Shown here: positions 6,607 to 12,445 of the stretch, one piece after another
Layout of the letters: every line of letters starts with the position of its first letter
How positions within the stretch are numbered: position 1 is the first letter of the stretch
Origin: Alphaproteobacteria bacterium
GTDB lineage: Bacteria; Pseudomonadota; Alphaproteobacteria; UBA8366
Assembly: GCA_018665505.1 (NCBI GenBank)
Contig: JABJCS010000673.1
Coordinates: 1 to 14,060, forward strand
Length of the DNA stretch: 14,060 nt
Direction of reading: 5' to 3'
Made by a program: the position numbers and the translations under genes
Notes under the pieces: generated by a model
The model's input: only the letters and a program-made list of their open reading frames with translations
What the model was told of the DNA's origin: nothing
The model's database searches: none

Positions 6607-7595
6607 GCCGCCTCGCTGATATCGGTCCAGGTCTCGCGCATCCACTGGACGCAGGCCACGCTTTGCTCAAACAGGGAATATTTGCAGCCCTGTCCGTAAT
6701 CCGGTCCTGGAATAAATTCGGTCGAAATTTGCCCGAGTTGCCCCTTGGGGTCGGCTGCGTGGTGGCGCATTAAGCTGCGGATGGTTTCCTTCCAAGGCTC
6801 CAACGCTTCTTCCTGCCATTCCGAGTGATACTGACCCGGCTCCGGTTGTTTGAAGGGATACTGGATGCCTCGTCCGGGTTTGCCCGCTTCAGTCACCGTA
6901 TCGAGGTTCTTCGGATTGTTCGGGATGGCGGCCCGGGCGTGACAATGTTTGATCCAACCGGCATCGATCCATTGATCGCTGACATTCCCGTCCTTGAACG
7001 GATCAAGGATCAGTTTGCCGGATTCAACGTCGCCCCGAATATCGCCGATCTCTTGCTCCGCCGGATTGTCGATCTTGAAAATCACATGGCTATGGTCGAG
7101 CGTCATGTTGAACGGAACACCCCGCGCCTCGACCGCCTGCCCAACCTCGGCGACACGGCGGAAATCTTCCGACCACATATTCACGTGGACTTCAAAGCAC
7201 GGCGTCACGCCATGTTTGTCGCCGATCTCCGCAAAATTTAAATAGGTCGCGATGACTTCGTCATTGGTCACCGGATGGCCGTCCGCATGGTTCGTCAGAA
7301 TCTGCGTATTGTGAACGAGAGAGCCGAGCCGTTCCGCTGTTTGGATGTTCTGCGCGAACAAGGCCTCGTCGCGCCCGAGCGTGTAGAACCAACCGCCGGC
7401 TCGGACCGGCAATCCGTATTTCTCGCTCGCGGCCTCGAATTCCTCGATCTCATGAGGGTCCGGCGTTTTATCGATATAGTCGTGGACCCCGGCCTCCTTC
7501 ACCATGCGAAACCGGGTGTCGATATCCGGCATTCCATCAGCCTCCGCATGCCGGATTCCGTTGGTCTGCACACCGAATAAAAGCTCCGTCGCCAT
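6603..7595 (-). CDS. Sugar phosphate isomerase/epimerase-like TIM-barrel protein
   Basis: This 330-residue protein has the layout of the xylose-isomerase-like TIM-barrel superfamily (AP endonuclease 2-type fold), soluble and cytosolic. Candidate metal ligands sit at barrel-strand ends where the family has them: Glu135 in CFEVHVNMW, Asp167 and His168 in TLDHSHV, His217 and His219 in IKHCHARAA, and Glu293 in STEFIPGPDYG. Family members isomerise or epimerise sugars, keto-sugars or inositol derivatives, or act as hydroxypyruvate isomerases; the substrate here is unknown. ATG is preceded by AAGGGA (7604-7609). It lies 15 bp downstream of the ureidoglycolate lyase-like gene, and its stop codon overlaps the start of the DUF188 gene by 4 bases, so it belongs to the same operon. 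Confidence 0.88.
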   Translation of the reverse strand: MATELLFGVQTNGIRHAEADGMPDIDTRFRMVKEAGVHDYIDKTPDPHEIEEFEAASEKYGLPVRAGGWFYTLGRDEALFAQNIQTAERLGSLVHNTQILTNHADGHPVTNDEVIATYLNFAEIGDKHGVTPCFEVHVNMWSEDFRRVAEVGQAVEARGVPFNMTLDHSHVIFKIDNPAEQEIGDIRGDVESGKLILDPFKDGNVSDQWIDAGWIKHCHARAAIPNNPKNLDTVTEAGKPGRGIQYPFKQPEPGQYHSEWQEEALEPWKETIRSLMRHHAADPKGQLGQISTEFIPGPDYGQGCKYSLFEQSVACVQWMRETWTDISEAA

Positions 7596-7610
7596 CGCTC
7601 TAATCCCTTT

Positions 7611-8090
7611 CTAGGATTCCACGATTGTCGGTCCGTCATCGACGACAAACCACAACGTATCCTCGTCGTCGTCCACGTCATAGCGCAGCATCACGCATTC
7701 GCCCGGCTCATCCAAAACCGTGAACGGATGATGCCAGATGTCGGCGTGATAATTGATGCCTTGGTTGCCCTCCGCCACAAACGCTTTCAGATTTCCGACA
7801 TCCGGGTTGCCGTCACTGTCCTTCGGACAGACAAGGACAAGATAGCGTTTAATTTCCGTCGGGATGAAGGTTTGTGCCGAATGGGGATGCATCTCCATCG
7901 CCTTCACCTTCAATGGCAGGGGCGTCGGTATCTGCTGCGAGATCGAGACATTGAGCCTCGCCGCCGCTCGCTTGTTCTCGACATCGGCGGCGTAGCGGGT
8001 CGAATGCGCACGCCCGAGTGGGCCCATCGCGATGACCTGCCCAAAAGGCGCAAATGCCTCTTCCGTCAGCGGTTGCGTGGAAATTTCCAT
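7611..8090 (-). CDS. allA: Ureidoglycolate lyase family protein (AllA-like)
   Basis: This 159-residue cupin-fold protein is of the AllA family. AllA splits ureidoglycolate into glyoxylate and urea at the end of purine/allantoin breakdown. Recognisable blocks are TEEAFAPFGQVI near the N-terminus, MEMHPHSAQTFIPTE at residues 65-79 (the family usually has ERHPxGSQAFxP here), and GINYHADIWHHPFTVLD at 111-127, which is the strongest signature. The acidic C-terminal stretch YDVDDDEDTLWFV is also usual. The start has AGGAAAC upstream. It lies between the PEP mutase-family gene (10-bp gap) and the TIM-barrel gene (15-bp gap). No allantoinase, allantoate amidohydrolase or urease gene is seen, and the 65-79 motif departs from the canonical one, so a related substrate other than ureidoglycolate is possible. 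The symbol denotes family membership. Confidence 0.85.
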   Translation of the reverse strand: MEISTQPLTEEAFAPFGQVIAMGPLGRAHSTRYAADVENKRAAARLNVSISQQIPTPLPLKVKAMEMHPHSAQTFIPTEIKRYLVLVCPKDSDGNPDVGNLKAFVAEGNQGINYHADIWHHPFTVLDEPGECVMLRYDVDDDEDTLWFVVDDGPTIVES

Positions 8091-8100
8091 GATCAGTTTC

Positions 8101-8958
8101 CTATTCGCCCAAGTAGTCTTTCATCCAGCGGTCGTAATCGTCGCCGCGCGTTACTTTTCGCATCAAATCGGCATCGGCGAAATACTCGACATCACTGTGC
8201 GCCACACCGTCCCGCAACGCTTTCAAAGTGTCGTAGACCCCTTGCACCGCCGCCATGATCGGCTTGTGGCCCTGCAATGCGATCCGTGCGCCGAGGCTCG
8301 CGTAATATGGAAGATCGGGGGACGGGCCACCGCCGATGACGATCGGGATATTGATCTCACCGCAAATCTTCTCGAGATCTTCATTCGTCTTCACGCCAAC
8401 CAGGAAAATCATATCGACGCCTGCTTGCTCGTAAGCCTTGGCACGCACGATGCAATCTTCGACCCCAGTGACCGCCGCAGCACTGGTGCGACCAGCGATG
8501 ACAAACTTCTTGTCTTGGCGCGCTTCGATGGCAGCTTTCATTTTGCCCACACCTTCTTCGACGGACAGAAGACGCGTATTGCCGAGCTCGCCGAACGGTT
8601 GCGGCAGGTCTGTATCCTCAATGGAGGCGGCACACACACCCGCTGTCTCCAACTCCTGGACCGTGCGCATGACGTTCAATGCGTTGCCGTAACCGTGATC
8701 CGCATCGACCAGAATAGCGAGGTTCCCGGCCCGGCAAATTCGATAGGCCTGCCCAGCAAATTCAGGGAGCGTGAGCACAATATGGTCGGGTGCGCCGAGC
8801 ACCGCCAATGAGGCGGTCGAGCCCGCGAACATGCCAATCTCGAAGCCTAAATCTTCCGCGATCCGTGCCGACATCGCGTCGAAGACGGAGCCTGGATGCA
8901 CGCATTTATCACCTTCGATCTGCGCCCGAAATCGGGTGCGGCGTTCGGTCCAATCCAT
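8101..8958 (-). CDS. Isocitrate lyase/PEP mutase family enzyme, oxaloacetate decarboxylase-like
   Basis: This 285-residue member of the isocitrate lyase/PEP mutase superfamily has a metal-dependent TIM barrel acting on 2-oxo acids. Visible sites are SVFD (24-27), DADHGYGNALNVMRTV (85-100) with the Mg-binding aspartates, SIEDT (112-116), the substrate-binding arginine in AGRTSA (Arg157) and GH at 230-231. The Cys-containing loop KKCGH of true isocitrate and methylisocitrate lyases is missing, and the sequence closely follows Pseudomonas PA4872, an oxaloacetate decarboxylase, including the late-barrel His (here His231). Decarboxylation of oxaloacetate or a related oxoacid to pyruvate is the best guess. 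AGRTSA replaces the more usual ARTNA or ARTDA, which may alter substrate choice. ATG is preceded by GGAAGGAAAC. It is the first gene of the five-gene minus-strand run. Confidence 0.88.
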   Translation of the reverse strand: MDWTERRTRFRAQIEGDKCVHPGSVFDAMSARIAEDLGFEIGMFAGSTASLAVLGAPDHIVLTLPEFAGQAYRICRAGNLAILVDADHGYGNALNVMRTVQELETAGVCAASIEDTDLPQPFGELGNTRLLSVEEGVGKMKAAIEARQDKKFVIAGRTSAAAVTGVEDCIVRAKAYEQAGVDMIFLVGVKTNEDLEKICGEINIPIVIGGGPSPDLPYYASLGARIALQGHKPIMAAVQGVYDTLKALRDGVAHSDVEYFADADLMRKVTRGDDYDRWMKDYLGE

Positions 8959-9031
8959 TGTCGTTTCCTTCCAAAATTGTTTGGCAGAGACAATAGAGTG
9001 CTATCGGCAGCGCGCAATGTTCCAAACAGCG
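8959..9031 (-). promoter_or_regulatory. Likely promoter region of the five-gene minus-strand operon
   Basis: These 73 bp separate the lipoprotein stop codon from the first gene of the tightly spaced five-gene run, so a promoter here is likely. Reading the minus strand, TTGCGC followed 16 bases later by TATTGT is a weak -35/-10 match, upstream of the GGAAGGAAAC ribosome-binding site. No clear terminator for the upstream lipoprotein gene was found. Assignment rests mainly on position. Confidence 0.3.
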
Positions 9032-9871
9032 TTAACTCGACAGATCGATCATATCAGCCGCGTAATCCCGCAACGTTGTAGAAAAGTGTAGCCTTTGCTT
9101 TGCATCGAGCGAGCCCATCATCTCCACCATCCAATCCGTAAACCGGGCCCACCAAGCATCCGCTAACAGCTTATATTCGGGCCCAACGACTTGGTCGGAG
9201 TGGAGCAGAATTCGAGGCAGGAACTTCACGATTCGATCTTGATCAGGCCGCCCGGCAAGAAATGCGAGAAAGGCTTGGCGGCGATCCTCGCGCACCCGTT
9301 GCCATGGCTTTGATGACCCCGCAGTATCGGCAAAATAACGCTGCACCATTGCTACTTGCGCCTCGGATAAATCGCCGAAAAATCGCTCGAAGCGGCGCAC
9401 CGAGCTCTCGGTTCTCTCCGCCAGCCATTCCAACTTCGGGACTTCAAGCTCCTCACGCCGTTCGGCGGAGCGTTCCGCCATGCGGGCGCGAAGATGGTTC
9501 AGCTTTCGTGGTTTGGTGTGCCCCGCCAGAACAACGGCGACATGAGGTACGGCACCCTCAACCGTCTGTCTGAGGAGGGTCCGCATCTCTTGAATTGCCG
9601 ACCTAACCCGGAGTTCATCAAGCGCGCCGCTATCGGCTGCCTCCGCACCTTTACGGAAAAATTCAGCATAGCGAGGCAACATTTCCTCCCGATGCCATGA
9701 GATGAGTTCACCGACGCTTCGCTCCAAGGCCGCTTCTTCTTCCTCGTTCAGATCGAGATAGAACTCCGTCTCGCTTTGAATCGCCTCCCCGCCAAATGAA
9801 TAAAGCAGCTTAAAGCGGCTACATCCGCTTACCGCGATCATGAGTACAATTAGGACTGAAAGATATCTCAC
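9032..9871 (-). CDS. DUF6279-like lipoprotein of unknown function
   Basis: This protein of about 279 residues has a lipoprotein signal peptide: a short hydrophobic N-terminus (YLSVLIVLMIAV) ends in the lipobox VSGC, with Cys17 as the lipidation site. The mature part begins SRFKLLYSFGGEA and continues with a segment rich in Glu (LNEEEEAALERSV) and with Arg/Glu-rich predicted helices, a layout that matches DUF6279 lipoproteins. Expected location is the periplasmic face of the inner or outer membrane; function is unknown. The start used is GTG at 9869-9871, because the next Met (residue 11) would leave too short a signal peptide and a TAG lies in frame about 36 bases upstream. The ribosome-binding site is poor. 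It lies between the YdjM-like gene (65 bp) and the five-gene run (73 bp) and may be its own transcript. Confidence 0.82.
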   Translation of the reverse strand: MRYLSVLIVLMIAVSGCSRFKLLYSFGGEAIQSETEFYLDLNEEEEAALERSVGELISWHREEMLPRYAEFFRKGAEAADSGALDELRVRSAIQEMRTLLRQTVEGAVPHVAVVLAGHTKPRKLNHLRARMAERSAERREELEVPKLEWLAERTESSVRRFERFFGDLSEAQVAMVQRYFADTAGSSKPWQRVREDRRQAFLAFLAGRPDQDRIVKFLPRILLHSDQVVGPEYKLLADAWWARFTDWMVEMMGSLDAKQRLHFSTTLRDYAADMIDLSS

Positions 9872-9936
9872 GTTGCCGCGTCCGATGTTCCGCTTTGAAG
9901 GGTCATACTATTATGCAAAGGAGACCTCATGGCGGA

Positions 9937-11037
9937 TCAACAAGCTGTGGTAGATCGGTTCTCTTGGACGAATTGCGTCGGCACATCCTCGATTAGTTGG
10001 TCCGCCTCCGCTGGGCGAATTGCTCTGGCACCCCGAACACCAGCCAGCAACCACTCCATATCTCCCGGCTGATTGCGATTGCCGCGAATTCGTCGCGGTG
10101 AGGCATCTGCAATGATCGCGCCTTGACGCTCGGCAATCGCGAATTGAAAGGAATATTCCGGATAAAGACCCATGCGCAGATCGGACACCAGAACGGTGGC
10201 ATCCCGCAGGGTCACTTGATAGAACCCATCGGCGAACCGGGCCAAGACCCCTGCGATCCCCTTTCCCGCAACAGCTCTTTCTGCCCAACAGGAAACCGAC
10301 AACTCCCAGCGGGTATGACGATACGCCGTGACGGTTTTATCGCTCCCGAAAATCGGCATATAGACGTGGTAATAAACATCGCGGTCGATGGCTATCATAC
10401 GCCAAAACAAAGAATTCAGCGGCGTTGGCCCGGCGACAATCGATTGTGGTTCGATCCCTCGATCCGTCAAATATGCCGTACCCCGCGCCTCGACAATTTT
10501 CTGCCCAACGACCGTCCATCCGAGATAGAGACTGGATATCATCAGGGATAACGTTACCGCTTTACCGAACCTCACGCTCCAGTTCCGCCTGAAGAACGCC
10601 CATAAGGTCACAATCAGGAGCGGCAGCGTATAGAGCGGATCAATGATAAAAATCGACCCGAGGCCCAATGGTTCCGGCCAAACGGGCCAAAACAGCCGCG
10701 TCCCATATATTGTCATGGCGTCTAATAGGGCGTGTGTCGCCAGGCAAAGGAAGACTGCAATATAAGCTCGCGCGCGATATTCTTTCAGCGTTTGAAAACA
10801 CCGGACCAACGTCTCTCCGATGACGGGAGCCACCATCAAATGCACGATCAACGAATGACTAGGCCCTCGGTGTCCAACGAAGCTATCGATGGGATCATCG
10901 GCAGGAAAGAAGACGTCAAGGTCCGGCAGAGTACCGAGCAGTCCGCCCGTTATCGCAGCTCGGCGCACGCCTATACTTTTTCCGAGCACGGCCGTTCCCA
11001 CGACCGCGCCAAGGGCGAATTGCGTGACGGAATCCAT
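9937..11037 (-). CDS. YdjM/COG1988-like membrane-bound metal-dependent hydrolase
   Basis: This 366-residue inner-membrane protein resembles the YdjM/DUF457 (COG1988) group, described as membrane-bound predicted metal-dependent hydrolases. The N-terminal half carries the family core: MDSVTQFALGAVVG, LPDLD at residues 37-41, GHRGPSHS at 55-62 and LATHALLDAMTIYGTRLF at 99-116, whose His and Asp residues (His56, His61, His102, Asp106) could form a metal site. Hydrophobic segments are seen at about 5-20, 62-78, 90-110, 128-148 and 158-178. The C-terminal half (about 185-366) looks soluble, with no motif I recognise. It starts 8 bp after the aminotransferase stop codon, so it is probably cotranscribed, although the ribosome-binding site is weak. 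The enzymatic function of the family is not established. Confidence 0.85.
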   Translation of the reverse strand: MDSVTQFALGAVVGTAVLGKSIGVRRAAITGGLLGTLPDLDVFFPADDPIDSFVGHRGPSHSLIVHLMVAPVIGETLVRCFQTLKEYRARAYIAVFLCLATHALLDAMTIYGTRLFWPVWPEPLGLGSIFIIDPLYTLPLLIVTLWAFFRRNWSVRFGKAVTLSLMISSLYLGWTVVGQKIVEARGTAYLTDRGIEPQSIVAGPTPLNSLFWRMIAIDRDVYYHVYMPIFGSDKTVTAYRHTRWELSVSCWAERAVAGKGIAGVLARFADGFYQVTLRDATVLVSDLRMGLYPEYSFQFAIAERQGAIIADASPRRIRGNRNQPGDMEWLLAGVRGARAIRPAEADQLIEDVPTQFVQENRSTTAC

Positions 11038-11045
11038 TCAGCCGA

Positions 11046-12362
11046 TCAGGCGCCGCCGATATGTCCAGCGCCGATCATCTCTTGCACTGTGTCCTCAAAG
11101 GCTTCCAAGGTCTCATCGATATCCGCGTCGGTATGAGCCATCGAGGTGACGCCGCTCATATGGGACATCAGATCGACGCCGCGTTTACGCAAGCCGCCCT
11201 GCATCGCGGTCACGGTGCCTTTGTCGATGCCACGAATTTTCTCAGCCCCCAGCTCGGCGACTGAGCCGTCCGCTGCGCCTTCGCCAAGATAAAGATGGAA
11301 TGTGGACGCTTCGCCATAGACCGCGCCCGCAACCTGATGCTGCTGGATGACTTTCCGCATGCCGGTGCGCAAGCGCTCCGCCGCCGCATCCGCCAGCTTG
11401 TTGGGCATACCGGTCTTAATTTCCGATAAAGCCGCGACACCGGTCGCCGCGACCAGTGGATTGCCGTTAAATGTACCCTTATGGGTCACGCCCGGCGTTT
11501 TGCCGCGAAATTCGACCGAAGGGTCGAGCAATCGCATGAATTCAACCTGCCCGCCGACCGCACCGCCCGGCATACCGCCGGTTACGATCTTGGCCATTGT
11601 GGTCAGATCCGGAATCACCCCATCACGTGCTTGCCGCCCACCCGGACTCCAACGGAACCCGGTGATCACTTCGTCGAAAATCAACACGGCTTTATGCACG
11701 TCGGCAAGGCGCCGCAATTCTGGCAAAAACCCGTCCGGCAATGGCACGCTGCCGTAGTTCGCTCCCGACACCTCGCAGATGATCGTGCCGATATCGTCGT
11801 CACTCTTTAGCGCTTCCTCAAGTTTTGCCAAATCCGGCTTCACGACGACCGTACAATCGACGGTGCCCGGTAATATCCCAAGCGAGGTCGGTTTGTCGTA
11901 GGGCGCGTTCATGCCGAGATCGACGAATTCGTGCCAGCCGTGGTAATGCCCCTCGAAGCGCAAAATCTTATTCTTACCGGAATAAGCGCGACCGATCCGG
12001 ATCGCCAGCATTGTCGCTTCCGTGCCGGAACTGACGAACCGCACGCGCTCGGCAGACGGAATCAATTCTTGGATCAATCCGGCCCATTCGATTTCCAACG
12101 GATGGCAATCGGCGAAAAAACTGCCCTTTGCGGCCTGCTCCGTCAGAGCGGCGACGACCTTCGGGTGCGCATGACCCAACAACAGGGAGGCGCTGCCCAT
12201 CGCGTAGTCGATATATTCCTTACCGTCGACTTCCCACTTTCGCGACCCTTCGGCACGTTCGATGTATTTCGGGAAGGGTCCCTTGAACCGGCTTTCATGG
12301 GAAACACCACCTGCCAGGCGTTCGCGCGCGTGGCCGAACAACTCTTCGGAAGACTGTGACAT
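11046..12362 (-). CDS. Class III PLP aminotransferase, glutamate-1-semialdehyde aminomutase-like
   Basis: This 438-residue cytosolic fold-type I PLP enzyme is of the class III aminotransferase family, closest in pattern to glutamate-1-semialdehyde 2,1-aminomutase-like proteins. Seen in order (numbering from ATG 12362) are RLAGGVSHESRF near the N-terminus, the phosphate-binding SSGTEA (111-116), FEGHYHGWH (136-144) stacking on PLP, FDEVITGFR with Asp230, the Schiff-base Lys258 in TTMAKIVTGGMPGGAVGG, and GTFNGNPL. The start was set at 12362, not at the longer in-frame ATG 12389, because AAAGGAG (12368-12374) lies 5 bases upstream of it while the longer start has no ribosome-binding site. The active-site surroundings differ from what I expect of haem-pathway HemL, and there are no haem genes nearby, so a catabolic aminotransferase is more likely. 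The neighbouring divergent amidohydrolase suggests amine or amino-acid breakdown. Confidence 0.9.
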   Translation of the reverse strand: MSQSSEELFGHARERLAGGVSHESRFKGPFPKYIERAEGSRKWEVDGKEYIDYAMGSASLLLGHAHPKVVAALTEQAAKGSFFADCHPLEIEWAGLIQELIPSAERVRFVSSGTEATMLAIRIGRAYSGKNKILRFEGHYHGWHEFVDLGMNAPYDKPTSLGILPGTVDCTVVVKPDLAKLEEALKSDDDIGTIICEVSGANYGSVPLPDGFLPELRRLADVHKAVLIFDEVITGFRWSPGGRQARDGVIPDLTTMAKIVTGGMPGGAVGGQVEFMRLLDPSVEFRGKTPGVTHKGTFNGNPLVAATGVAALSEIKTGMPNKLADAAAERLRTGMRKVIQQHQVAGAVYGEASTFHLYLGEGAADGSVAELGAEKIRGIDKGTVTAMQGGLRKRGVDLMSHMSGVTSMAHTDADIDETLEAFEDTVQEMIGAGHIGGA

Positions 12363-12445
12363 CTCGGCTCCTTTCGGGTTCGTCGACATTACCTATACAC
12401 TAACCTAAGTGAAGATATGAGGCGAACCAACGAATTGGCGATGTC
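12363..12445. promoter_or_regulatory. Divergent intergenic region between aminotransferase and DMFase-like genes
   Basis: These 83 bp separate two divergent starts, so promoters for both must lie here or inside the genes. AAAGGAG at 12368-12374 (minus strand) is the aminotransferase ribosome-binding site and decides its start. The AT-richer core contains two similar direct half-sites, TTACCTA (12389-12395) and TAACCTA (12401-12407), starting 12 bases apart, about one helical turn. They could be a regulator site or overlapping -10 elements. No good ribosome-binding site precedes ATG 12446. Confidence 0.4.

Noticed and set aside
6607..6645. Upstream ATG at 6645 for the DUF188 protein
   Set aside because: It would add 13 residues overlapping the TIM-barrel gene and unlike the family. 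The GTGA overlap at 6603-6606 is simpler.
11046..12362. Naming the aminotransferase hemL
   Set aside because: Family resemblance is real, but no haem genes are nearby and the active-site surroundings are not convincing for the haem-pathway enzyme.
12363..12389. Longer aminotransferase N-terminus starting at ATG 12389
   Set aside because: No ribosome-binding site lies in front of 12389, while ATG 12362 has AAAGGAG five bases upstream and gives the expected N-terminus.
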